From contig JACPYV010000161.1 of NCBI GenBank assembly GCA_016195825.1, positions 1 to 64,000 of the forward strand: a DNA stretch of 64,000 bases. Direction: 5' to 3'. Origin of the DNA: Burkholderiales bacterium. GTDB lineage: Bacteria > Pseudomonadota > Gammaproteobacteria > Burkholderiales > Burkholderiaceae_C. Position numbers and translations under genes: made by a program. Under the pieces are notes generated by a model that was not told the origin of the DNA, did no database searches, and saw only the letters and a list, made by a program, of their open reading frames with translations. Position 1 is the first letter of the stretch. Each line of letters opens with the position of its first letter. This document shows positions 39,046 through 50,557 of this stretch, in pieces.

Positions 39046-39819
39046 GTGCACCACCCAAGCCGCCGCGCCACTCTCGCCGCCATCCCCGCCCTGCTCTGCC
39101 CTTGGGCTGGCTCGTCGGCACAGGGCCTGGTGCCGCTGAAGCTGGTCTCCGGCGACCTGCCGCCCATCGCCATGCCGGGCACGCCCGGCCAGCGCGGCGT
39201 GCTGCTGGACCTGGTTGAAATGCTGCTGCAGCGCGCTGACATGCCGCTGCAGGCCGAGTTCTTCCCCTGGGCGCGCGCGCTGCTGCTGGCTGGCGAGAAG
39301 CCGCGCACCCTCATCGTGCCGCTCAACCGCACGGCGGAACGCGAGGCGCGGTTCCAATGGCTGGTCAAGCTCTACGCGCAGCGTTTCGCCTTCATGTCGC
39401 TGGCCGGCAAGCCCCGGGTGGAGACCCTGGAGCAGGCACGTGAACTGCGCGTCAGCGGCCTGCGCGGCTCGTCCAACCTGGCGCGGCTGCGCCAATTGGG
39501 GGTCCCGGCCGAGCGGGTCTACCAGGCCACCAGCGTCCATGACCTGCAGCGCGCGCTGGAGCGCGGCATCGTGGACGCGGTCTACGGCAGCGAGCTCATC
39601 CACACCGACGCCTGGCGGCGCAGCGGCCGCAACCCAGCCCTGCTGCAGACCGGGCTGGCGCTGGAGTCCGCCGACATCTGGCTGGCGGCGCAAGGCGGCG
39701 TCACCGAGGCCGAGCAGGCCCGGCTGCGCGACGCTCACGAGGCCATGCTGGCCGATGGCAGTGTCGAGCGCCTGTTCAAGCGCTACGGGCTGAAGACGCA
39801 GCCCGAAGATCTACGTTAG
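39046..39819 (+). CDS. Orphan periplasmic substrate-binding protein (SBP_bac_3-like)
   Basis: TAT/Sec-type signal; GVLLDLVEMLLQRADMPLQAEFFPWARALLLA...IVDAVYGSELI; no adjacent permease. Confidence 0.8.
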   Translation: MHHPSRRATLAAIPALLCPWAGSSAQGLVPLKLVSGDLPPIAMPGTPGQRGVLLDLVEMLLQRADMPLQAEFFPWARALLLAGEKPRTLIVPLNRTAEREARFQWLVKLYAQRFAFMSLAGKPRVETLEQARELRVSGLRGSSNLARLRQLGVPAERVYQATSVHDLQRALERGIVDAVYGSELIHTDAWRRSGRNPALLQTGLALESADIWLAAQGGVTEAEQARLRDAHEAMLADGSVERLFKRYGLKTQPEDLR

Positions 39820-42515
39820 TCCAGCACGAACACGGCAGCGCTGCGGGCTGGCACCTCGAAGCGCCCGTCCCGAAAGCGGGCCTCGCGGCGCAGTCGGGCA
39901 TCCGCGCCCCGACGCTGCACCGGGTGCAGCGTCCAGCGCGCGTCGGCCTCCTCAGGCAGCGCCAGCACCTGGGCCGTCGGCGCGACGTTGATCAGCGTCA
40001 TCACGGCACGAGGGCCGGGCAGGCCCTGGCCGTCCACGCGGGTCGCGACCAGCACCGGGTTCTGACCCGGACCGCTGCCGGGGAAGCTGACGCGCTTCTT
40101 GATCTCGGCAGCGCTGCGCAGGCGCAGCAGCGGCGTGCCAGCCCGGATCTTCAGCAGGTCGCGGAACACATCACGCGTCCAGGCGATCTCGGCCGGGCCT
40201 GGGGCGATGCCCGGGTCGGCCAGCCGCTCACGGGCCAGCGCCCAGTCGCGGCCATCCTTGCCGAAGTTGTCCTGCCGGGGCGGCAGGCCGGTGCCGAAGT
40301 GATTGGTCCGGTAGCGCCAATCCAGCCGGTTGAACCAGTCGCCCGAGTCGTAGCTGTTGCGGTCCATGCTCTTGCTGCGCAGGATGTCCTGGCCGGCGTG
40401 GAAGTAGGCCACGCCCTGGCTGAAAGCCACCAGTGCTGCGCCCAGCATCTGCACGCGGGCACGGTCTTCGCGCGGGGTCTCGCGCGGCAGCTTCAGCGCA
40501 TTGACGTCAAAGAGAGTCTGGTTATCGTGGTTCTCGACGTAGTTGACGACCTCGCCGGGCTCGGACGCGAAGCCCGCCGGCTGATCGCCGTAGGGAATGG
40601 CGTCCAGGCGCTTCGTCTCGCCACGCCAGGTGCTCAGCTCGAAGCTGCGCAGCGACCCTGCCAGGCCCACGCGGATCATGTCGGCCGCGGCCAGCAGGTC
40701 CTCGGGCCTAGCGGGATTCAATGCGGCCAACGCATTGGGCGCGTAGACCAGGCCGTTGAGCCAGCCCTGGCGGCGCACGCTGTCGTCGCCGCCCTCGCCG
40801 GCCGAGCCGCCACGCGCTGCGTCGCGGCCACGGTCGCTGAACGTGCCAATGCCGCTGCCATTGAGCGACAGCTGCGAGGCCTGCACGAAGCGCGCACCGT
40901 TGGCCACCTCGCCGAAGTTCCAGCCCTCGCCCAACAGTTGCACCGACCGGCCGGCCTCCGCGTTGACGCGCACCTGCAGACGCTCCATCGCCTCGCGCGG
41001 CTGGTGGCCCATCAGGTCGAAGCGCATGGAGTCGATGCGGTACTCCCGCACCCAGAGCGCCGCGGAGTCGATCATCAGCTTGGCCATCATGCGGTGCTCG
41101 GTGGCCGTGTTGTCGCAGCAGGTGGAGCGCTCAACCTCGCCCTTGGCGTTGAGCCGGTGGTAGTAGCCCGGCACCAGGCGGTCAAGCACCGATCTGGGCG
41201 CCTGGCCGGCCGCTGACATGTGGTTGTAGACCATGTCCATGCCCACACGCAGGCCAGCCCGGTGCAGGGCCATCACCATCTGGCGGAACTCGATGACGCG
41301 CCGCAGCGGGTCCGTCGCGTAGCTGCCCTCGGGCGCATTGAAGTGCCAGGGGTCATAGCCCCAGTTGAAGCAGTCGTCGGCTGCGACCGCCATCACTGCG
41401 GCCTGCTGGCCTTCGCCCTCGGGCACGCCGGCGGGAACCGCTGGCACCTTGCAGCCACGCTCGGGCACGCTGGCCAGGTCGAAGACCGGCAGCAGGTGCA
41501 CGTCGGTCAGGCCCGCCTGGGCCAACGCCTTGAGATGCTTCATGCCATTGGAGGCGCCCTCGGTGAAGGCCAGGTATTTGCCGCGCCAGGCCGGGCGGAC
41601 CGTGGCGTCGCTGACGGAGAAGTCACGCACATGCAGCTCGTAGATGAGCTGGTCGGTCGCCACCTTCACGCGGTCAGGGCGCGGCGCGGCTTCCCAGCCC
41701 TTGGGCTTGAGGGCCGGCGACGCCAGATCGGCCACTACGCTGCGCTGCGAGTCGGCGGTCAGCGCGACCGAGTAGGGGTCGGTGACGAGGTTGCGCACCA
41801 GGCCATGCGTGGGTGTGACGACGTCGACCAGGTATCGGTACGACTGGCCGCTCAGATCGCCCGGCAGTTCAGCACGCCAGGCGCCAGTGGCGGGTTCCAG
41901 GCGCATCGCGTCGACCGCGATGGCTGGCGACTCGGGCCCGGCATGGCGGCACAGCAGCACGCGCTGGGCCGTGGGCGCCCAGACGGCAAAGCGCGTCTGC
42001 GCCTTGGCGGGGTGGGCTCCGAAGTCCGCGACCTGCTCGGCAGGGGCGTAGAGGTCGTCCAGCGCGCCGGGGATCTGGATGCCAGTCGCTGCGATGACAC
42101 GGCCCTCCGCCGTCTCATGCACCAGCAGCACCTGCGCGCGCAGCAGCGCACGGCTATCCACGCCGCTCGCGACCACGAAACGCGGCCCCTCGCCGATGAA
42201 GCGAAAGCGCGTCGGCAGCGCGGCGCTGCTGGGCGCCAGCTCGACGGTGCCCTCCGACCCCGCCACGACCTCGCCTACCGCCGCACGCAGGCCGGCAGCC
42301 CGAGCGTGATGCAGGCGCACCCGCTCGCCGGGCTTCAGCGCCAGCCCCGGCCATTGCAGCGTGTGCGCGTCCAGCCAATAGGCCTCGGCCAGCGGCCTCG
42401 CGGCAGCGTCGGGCGTGGGCACGGCGGCGTTGCAATCCTCCAGGTCACCGGCCTGGGCGGCGCCAGCCACCAGCACGAGGCCCAGCAGCGCCCACGGCGC
42501 GACGCGTACAGACAT
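39816..42515 (-). CDS. pulA: Pullulanase-type alpha-1,6-glucosidase, Sec-exported, shorter (paralogue 3)
   Basis: Signal MSVRVAPWALLGLVLVAGAAQAG (start trimmed to 42515); [38 protein letters not shown]. Confidence 0.93.
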   Translation of the reverse strand: MSVRVAPWALLGLVLVAGAAQAGDLEDCNAAVPTPDAAARPLAEAYWLDAHTLQWPGLALKPGERVRLHHARAAGLRAAVGEVVAGSEGTVELAPSSAALPTRFRFIGEGPRFVVASGVDSRALLRAQVLLVHETAEGRVIAATGIQIPGALDDLYAPAEQVADFGAHPAKAQTRFAVWAPTAQRVLLCRHAGPESPAIAVDAMRLEPATGAWRAELPGDLSGQSYRYLVDVVTPTHGLVRNLVTDPYSVALTADSQRSVVADLASPALKPKGWEAAPRPDRVKVATDQLIYELHVRDFSVSDATVRPAWRGKYLAFTEGASNGMKHLKALAQAGLTDVHLLPVFDLASVPERGCKVPAVPAGVPEGEGQQAAVMAVAADDCFNWGYDPWHFNAPEGSYATDPLRRVIEFRQMVMALHRAGLRVGMDMVYNHMSAAGQAPRSVLDRLVPGYYHRLNAKGEVERSTCCDNTATEHRMMAKLMIDSAALWVREYRIDSMRFDLMGHQPREAMERLQVRVNAEAGRSVQLLGEGWNFGEVANGARFVQASQLSLNGSGIGTFSDRGRDAARGGSAGEGGDDSVRRQGWLNGLVYAPNALAALNPARPEDLLAAADMIRVGLAGSLRSFELSTWRGETKRLDAIPYGDQPAGFASEPGEVVNYVENHDNQTLFDVNALKLPRETPREDRARVQMLGAALVAFSQGVAYFHAGQDILRSKSMDRNSYDSGDWFNRLDWRYRTNHFGTGLPPRQDNFGKDGRDWALARERLADPGIAPGPAEIAWTRDVFRDLLKIRAGTPLLRLRSAAEIKKRVSFPGSGPGQNPVLVATRVDGQGLPGPRAVMTLINVAPTAQVLALPEEADARWTLHPVQRRGADARLRREARFRDGRFEVPARSAAVFVLD

Positions 42516-42543
42516 GGGCAGTCTCCTTTTGCAGTGTCGAAAT

Positions 42544-42558
42544 AGTAGCAAAACTACA
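42544..42558. promoter_or_regulatory. Candidate glucan-regulon operator, pul3 side
   Basis: AGTAGC-AAA-ACTACA. Confidence 0.5.
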
Positions 42559-42620
42559 TCAGTGGAAATCGCTCTAGCGCCACACCCATGGACGCCGATA
42601 TGCTCAAGGCTCGGAGACAA

Positions 42621-42635
42621 AGTAGTTTGAATACA
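42621..42635. promoter_or_regulatory. Candidate glucan-regulon operator abutting the amylase start codon
   Basis: AGTAGT-TTG-AATACA, 13/15 identical to the 55356 palindrome; last base is the A of the ATG. Confidence 0.5.
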
Positions 42636-44227
42636 TGAACATCTCAAAGCTGCTAACAACAGTAGCGCTGGCTTCCGCGCTGACGGCCCAGGCCCAGATC
42701 GACACCCGCCCTGTGCCGCCCCAGCCGCGCGCCAGCACGCTGCCGGCGAACTGGCAGCACGGCGTGTTCATGGAGGTGTTCGTGCGCGGCTACCAGGACA
42801 GCGACGGCGACGGCATCGGTGACTTGCGCGGGCTCACGAAGCGGCTGGACTACCTGCAAAAACTCGGCGTCAGCGGCCTGTGGCTGATGCCCATCACCGC
42901 CAGCTCCGACCACGATCACGGCTACGCGACCACCGACTACCGCGGCATCGAGCCGCAGTACGGCACGCTGGCGGACTTCGACGTGCTGATCCGCGAAGCC
43001 CACAAGCGCGGCATCGGCATCGTGATGGACTACGTCATCAACCACGCGTCGTACCAGTTCCCCCCGTTCCAGCAGGCGCTGGCTGACCGCAACAGCCCCT
43101 GGCGCAGCTGGTTCGTCTGGAACCCCGAGCCCGGCCCCGGCTGGGACATCTGGGGCAAGTACCCCTGGTACGACGGCGCCACCAAACCCTGGGACTGGAC
43201 CGGCGAACGGAAAGACCTGCCCCCCATCAAACCCGGTTCGCCCGACATCTTCTTCGGCACCTTCGGGCCCCACATGCCCGACTTCAACCTGCGCAACCCG
43301 GTCGTCGTGCAGTACCACGAGGACTCGCTGCGCTTCTGGCTCAACCGCGGCCTGGACGGCTACCGACTGGACGCCGTGCCCCATCTGATCGAGAACAACG
43401 CCAAGGACTGGAACGACCAGCCCGAGAGCCGCGTGCTGACCAAACACTTCCAGGACCTCATCAAGAGCTACCCCGGCCGCTACGTCGTCTGCGAGGCCAC
43501 GGCCGAACCCATCGCCTACGGCGACCCTGGCCTGTGCGGCGGCGCCTTCGCGTTCAACCAGAACTACGAGATCGTCAAGGCCGCCAAGGGTGACGCCACC
43601 GCCGTGCACAAGATGGCCGACTACTACCGGACCATGTCGCCGACGATGGCGACCTTCCTGCACAACCATGACATCTTCACCGGCCAGCGCCTGTGGGACC
43701 AGTTGCACGGCGACGAGGCCCGCTACCGGCTGGCGGCGGCCAGCTACCTGCTGCTGCCCGGCACGCCCTTCATCTACTACGGCGAGGAGGTGGGCCAGGC
43801 CGGCATCGACGGCAAGGGTGACGACCCGTTGCGATCGCCAATGAGCTGGACGCCAGCCGGCGGGTTTTCGACCAGCGACAAGCCCTTCCGCCCGCTGTCG
43901 CTGAACCGCAGTCGCCACAACGCCGAGACGCAAACGCGCGAGGCCGGCTCGCTGTTCAATTTCTACCGCGAGCTGATCGCGCTGCGTCGCGCATCACCGG
44001 CACTGACGCTGGGGCGTTACGAGGCCGACCGCGTCGAGGGCAAGCTCTGGACCTTCCAGCGCGTGCAAGGCGCCGAGCGAATGCTCGTTGCCATCAACTA
44101 CGGCGACGAGCCGGCGCCCATCGACCTGCCGGCGCGCAGCCGCCCGCTCTATCCGAAGCCGCCCGCAGCCTCTCGCACGACGGTGCCGCCGCTGTCCCTG
44201 CGCATCTACAGAATGGAAGCGCCATGA
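42635..44227 (+). CDS. Exported GH13 alpha-amylase/alpha-glucosidase family enzyme
   Basis: [20 protein letters not shown] signal; [71 protein letters not shown]. Confidence 0.93.
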   Translation: MNISKLLTTVALASALTAQAQIDTRPVPPQPRASTLPANWQHGVFMEVFVRGYQDSDGDGIGDLRGLTKRLDYLQKLGVSGLWLMPITASSDHDHGYATTDYRGIEPQYGTLADFDVLIREAHKRGIGIVMDYVINHASYQFPPFQQALADRNSPWRSWFVWNPEPGPGWDIWGKYPWYDGATKPWDWTGERKDLPPIKPGSPDIFFGTFGPHMPDFNLRNPVVVQYHEDSLRFWLNRGLDGYRLDAVPHLIENNAKDWNDQPESRVLTKHFQDLIKSYPGRYVVCEATAEPIAYGDPGLCGGAFAFNQNYEIVKAAKGDATAVHKMADYYRTMSPTMATFLHNHDIFTGQRLWDQLHGDEARYRLAAASYLLLPGTPFIYYGEEVGQAGIDGKGDDPLRSPMSWTPAGGFSTSDKPFRPLSLNRSRHNAETQTREAGSLFNFYRELIALRRASPALTLGRYEADRVEGKLWTFQRVQGAERMLVAINYGDEPAPIDLPARSRPLYPKPPAASRTTVPPLSLRIYRMEAP

Positions 44228-46056
44228 AAGCCCTGATCACCCTCGCCACCGCACTGCTGATGAGCCTGCCCACGATGGCCGCCGAGCCTTCTCCCCGCGT
44301 CGAACCTCCGAACTGGTGGGTCGGCATGCGCGACACCTCGCTGCAGCTGATGCTGCACGGCAGCGGCATCGCCGACGCCAGGCCCAGCCTGGCGCCCTAC
44401 CCCGGCGTGACGCTGAAAGCCAGCCACCGCGCGAGCAGCCCCAACTACCTGTTTGTCGATCTCGACATCGCCCCCGGCGCCAAGCCCGGTGACCTGCTGC
44501 TCACCGTGGCCGGCAAGCCGCTGCGCTACACGCTGCTGGCCCGCGCACCGGGCTCGGCGGAGCGCCAGGGCTTCGGCCCCAAGGACGCGATCTACCTCGT
44601 AGTGCCCGACCGCTTCGCCCAGGGCGGCAGTGGCCGCCAGGCCGACATGAAGGAAGGCGTTCACCGCACCGACCCTGGCGGCCGTCATGGCGGCGACCTG
44701 GCCGGCATGCGCCAGCACCTGGACTACATCGCAGGCATGGGCTTCACCCAGGTCTGGCCCACGCCGCTGGTCGAGAACAACAGCGCCAAATACAGCTACC
44801 ACGGCTATGCAGCGACCGACTTCTACAAGACCGACCCGCGCTTCGGCACGAACGACGACTTCCGCGCCTACGTGACCGAGGCGAAGTCCAAGGGCGTGGG
44901 CGTCATCCAGGACATCGTGCTCAACCACATCGGCGGCGGGCACTGGTGGATGGCCGACCTGCCGGCGCCTGACTGGGTCAACCAGTGGCCCGCTGGCTAC
45001 ACCGAGACCCACCACGCGCGCATGACGCTGCAGGATCCCTATGCGTCAACCGAGGACCGCAAGCGCTTCACCGACGGCTGGTTCGTGCCCGGCATGCCGG
45101 ACCTGAACCAGCGCCGGCCCGAGCTTGCGACCTACCTAACGCAGATGACTCTGTGGTGGATAGAGAGCGCCGGCCTTTCAGGCATTCGCACCGACACCTG
45201 GTCCTATTCCGACCGCGACTTCCTGACCCGCTGGTCGGCCCGCATCATGCAGGAGTACCCGCGGCTGAACATCGTCGGCGAAGAGTGGAGCCCGCATCCC
45301 GCCGTCGTTGCATACTGGCAGCGCGGCAAGAAGAACCACGATGGCTACGTGTCCCACGCGCCAAGCATGATGGACTTCCCGCTGCAGACCAACCTGCTCG
45401 CAGCGCTGACCGAGGACGATGGGCCCCACACCGGCCTGACCAAGCTCTACGAGGGTCTGGCCCACGACTTCGTCTACCCCGACCCGGCCAACCTGGTGCT
45501 GTTCGATGGCAATCACGACACGCCACGCCTGTTCTCGGTCATGAAACGCGACGTGGGCCTGACCAAGATCGCACTGGCCTATCTGGCCACCACGCGGCGC
45601 ATCCCGCAGTTCTTCTACGGCAGCGAGCTGCTGCTGCAAAGCCCCACCGAGCGCGACGACGGACTGGTGCGGGCCGACATGCCCGGCGGCTGGAAGGGAG
45701 ATGCGGTCGACGCGTTCACCGGCGCGGGCCTCACGCCCGAGCAGCGTGACATGCAGAACTGGGTGCGGCGCCTGTTCACCTGGCGCAAGGGCGCCACCGT
45801 CATCCACGACGGCGCGCTGATGCAGTACGCGCCGCTCGAGGGCTGCTACGTCTTCTTCCGCTACGACGCGGGCCGCACCGTGATGGTCGTGCTGAACAAG
45901 GGGCCGAAGCCGGTGGAGCTCGCGCTGTCGCGCTTCGCCGAGCGCCTTGCGCCGGGCCAGCGCGCGCGCGACGTGCTGGACGGCCGGGAGTTCACGCTCG
46001 GCGCCACGCTCACCGCGCCGGCCCGCAGCCCATTGATCCTGCAAGTCTCGCGCTAA
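44224..46056 (+). CDS. Exported cyclomaltodextrinase/neopullulanase-like GH13 (SusA-like)
   Basis: [20 protein letters not shown] signal; N-terminal Ig-like domain; GIRTDTWSYSD, NIVGEEWSPHP, LFDGNHDTPR; 4-nt overlap with upstream amylase. Confidence 0.93.
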   Translation: MKALITLATALLMSLPTMAAEPSPRVEPPNWWVGMRDTSLQLMLHGSGIADARPSLAPYPGVTLKASHRASSPNYLFVDLDIAPGAKPGDLLLTVAGKPLRYTLLARAPGSAERQGFGPKDAIYLVVPDRFAQGGSGRQADMKEGVHRTDPGGRHGGDLAGMRQHLDYIAGMGFTQVWPTPLVENNSAKYSYHGYAATDFYKTDPRFGTNDDFRAYVTEAKSKGVGVIQDIVLNHIGGGHWWMADLPAPDWVNQWPAGYTETHHARMTLQDPYASTEDRKRFTDGWFVPGMPDLNQRRPELATYLTQMTLWWIESAGLSGIRTDTWSYSDRDFLTRWSARIMQEYPRLNIVGEEWSPHPAVVAYWQRGKKNHDGYVSHAPSMMDFPLQTNLLAALTEDDGPHTGLTKLYEGLAHDFVYPDPANLVLFDGNHDTPRLFSVMKRDVGLTKIALAYLATTRRIPQFFYGSELLLQSPTERDDGLVRADMPGGWKGDAVDAFTGAGLTPEQRDMQNWVRRLFTWRKGATVIHDGALMQYAPLEGCYVFFRYDAGRTVMVVLNKGPKPVELALSRFAERLAPGQRARDVLDGREFTLGATLTAPARSPLILQVSR

Positions 46057-46082
46057 AAAAAGCAAAGGCCCCACGGGGCCTT
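46053..46082 (-). terminator. Terminator of the convergent PEP-CTERM gene
   Basis: Minus strand AAGGCCCC-GT-GGGGCCTT followed by TGCTTTTTTTAGCG. Confidence 0.75.
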
Positions 46083-46102
46083 GTCGATTGAGCGCGGCGA
46101 AA

Positions 46103-46783
46103 TCAGGCTTGTCGGCGGCGACGTGCCAGCATGCCGACCACGCCCAGACCGGCGAGCAGCAGCGCATAGGTCTCGGGTTCCGGCACCGGCACCGCCTGGA
46201 ACGAGAAGCTCAGCTGATTTTGCGTCTGGCCGGTGATCGTGGCAAAGCTGTCGGCCGACGCGCTGAGCGTGATCCAGACGTTCTTCACCTCGATGCTGGT
46301 GACGCCCGCCAGCGGCGCGGAGGCGCTGCCGGAGAAAACCCCGGAGAACGCGTTGCTCGGCGTCTTGCCCAGCGGCGTGGCCGGCAGAACCATATCCGGG
46401 CCGCCGTTCACGCTCACGGTGGCATTCGCCGTGATGCTCGTCGCACCATTGAACTCGGTGTAGACGATGTTGCCGAGGCTGCCCAGCAGCGCGCCGCCGA
46501 GCGAATAGCCGCTATCAGCGGTCAGCTTGAAACTCGGCAGCGCGAAGGTGACCGAGCCGGCGGGACCGCCGTTGTGCGCCAGCGAGACGCTGGTGGGGAC
46601 GTTCCAGTTGAAGCCGACGGCATTGTTGGCACTGGTAAACGAGCCGCTGATCCAGCCGAAGCTCGTGGTCTCGTCGTACAACACCTTGTACATGCCGTTG
46701 TCGAAGGTGGTGGTGGCCGAAGCCAGGCCAGAAACCACCAGGGCCGCGGCAGCGGCGAGCGTCTTGAGCGTCTGCATCGTCAT
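46103..46783 (-). CDS. PEP-CTERM sorting-domain protein
   Basis: MTMQTLKTLAAAAALVVSGLASA signal; VPVPEPETYALLLAGLGVVGMLARRRRQA. Confidence 0.92.
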   Translation of the reverse strand: MTMQTLKTLAAAAALVVSGLASATTTFDNGMYKVLYDETTSFGWISGSFTSANNAVGFNWNVPTSVSLAHNGGPAGSVTFALPSFKLTADSGYSLGGALLGSLGNIVYTEFNGATSITANATVSVNGGPDMVLPATPLGKTPSNAFSGVFSGSASAPLAGVTSIEVKNVWITLSASADSFATITGQTQNQLSFSFQAVPVPEPETYALLLAGLGVVGMLARRRRQA

Positions 46784-46885
46784 TTCTCCGGATGGTCCGG
46801 GGCGGAGGCCCGGTCAACTGGGCCAGATACTAGCCAAACCGCCCGCGAAAAGCATGTCAAAGCGGCAAAGGAAGGCCCCGAAAAC

Positions 46886-46904
46886 ACCCCCGGTTCACGG
46901 GGGC
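46886..46904 (-). terminator. Possible terminator of malQ
   Basis: Minus strand CCCCC-gtgaacc-GGGGG followed by TGTTTTC; weak U-tract. Confidence 0.45.
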
Positions 46905-46921
46905 TGTCGCGGTTTGACTCC

Positions 46922-48429
46922 TCAGACCGGCAGCTTCAGCAGCTCGAAAGGCCCCCGGCCGCTGGCCGCGGTGATCAAGCCGAGCACGCGCGCCGGCTCG
47001 CTGCCCAGCATGCCCCAGTGGAAGCGCCAGCCCCAGTTGCCGCCAAGCACGCCGGGCACGTTCATGCGGTGGGCGCTGCCCAGGCCCAGCACGTCCTGCA
47101 GCGGGTAGACAGCCGTATTGGCCACCGAGTTGGCGCACGCGCGGATCATGGCCCAGTGGACATCCTGCTCGCTGCAGGCGAGATACGAACCCGCGAAGGC
47201 GCGCTCGCGGGACTTGGCCTGGTCCCACCAGCCCCGCACGGTATCGTTGTCGTGCGTGCCGGTGTAGGCCACCGAGGCCCTGGGCCACATGTGCGGCAGG
47301 AACTCGTGGTCGCCCTCGGCGCCGAAGCCGAACTGCAGGATCTTCATGCCGGGGAAGCCGCAGCCGTCGCGCAGCGCGTGCACGTCTTCGGTAATGAAAC
47401 CCAGGTCCTCGGCCACGATGGGCAGCGGACCCAGGGCTTTCTTGATCGCATCGAACAGCGCCATGCCGGGGCCGGTCAGCCAACGGCCTTGCTTGGCATC
47501 GGGGCTGCTCGCGGGGATCTCGTAGTAGCCGGCGAAGCCGCGGAAGTGGTCGATGCGGAAGACGTCCGCCTGGCTGAGGGCGCGCTGGATGCGGGCCGTC
47601 CACCAGGCGTAGTCCTCGGCGGCCATCTTGTCCCAGCGGTACAGCGGGTTGCCCCAGCGCTGGCCCAGCGGTCCCAGGTCGTCGGGCGGCACGCCCGCCA
47701 CCACGGTGGTCTGAAAATTCTCGTCGAGGTGGTACAGGTCAGGGCGCGACCAGCAGTCGGCGCTGTCGTGGGCGACGAAGATGGGCAGGTCGCCCATCAG
47801 GTGGACGCCGCGCTCGTTGGCGTAGCTCTTGAGCGCGCCGGCCTGCACGTCGAACTGCCACTGCACGAACTGCCAGAAGGCAATCTCGTCAGCGTAATCT
47901 TTGCGCGCCTTGGCGATGGCCTTGGTCTCGCGGCGCTTCAGGCCTTCGCTCCATTCCCACCAGGGCTGGCCGTTCAGCGGCGAGCGGATAGCCATGAAGA
48001 GCACGTAGTCGTCCAGCCAGCTCTGCGCTTCCAGGCACCACTTACCGAAGGCGATACGGTCGGCGTCCGCTGCATTGGCGAAGAAGCCCTTGGCGGCGGC
48101 GCGCAGCTGCTGCTCGCGCCAGGGCGTCACGCGGCCATAGTCGACATGCTGGCCGTTGAAGTCGGGCACTTGCGGTTGCGCAAGCCAGCCCTTGGCGATC
48201 AGTGGCTCCAGCGCGACCATCCACTGGCTGCCGGCAAAGGCCGACACGCCCTGGTAGGGGCTGTCGCCGGGGCCGATGGGCGTGGTGGGCAGCAGCTGCC
48301 AGACGGATTGCCCGGCGGACTGCAGCCAGTCGACGAAGCGGTAGGCATCGGGGCCGAAGTCACCCATGCCGTGCGGTCCGGGCAGCGAGGTGATGTGCAG
48401 CAGCACACCGGAGGAGCGTTGGTTCAGGT

Positions 48430-48433
<4 letters not shown>
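46922..48433 (-). CDS. malQ: 4-alpha-glucanotransferase
   Basis: RSSGVLLHITSLPGPHGMGDFG, DVFRIDHFRGFAGYYEIP, VAEDLGFITEDV. Confidence 0.96.
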
Positions 48434-50514
<2,081 letters not shown>

Positions 50515-50557
50515 CAGAGACGGACTAGCAAGTGCAATGCCCGGGAAACATGGCTGA

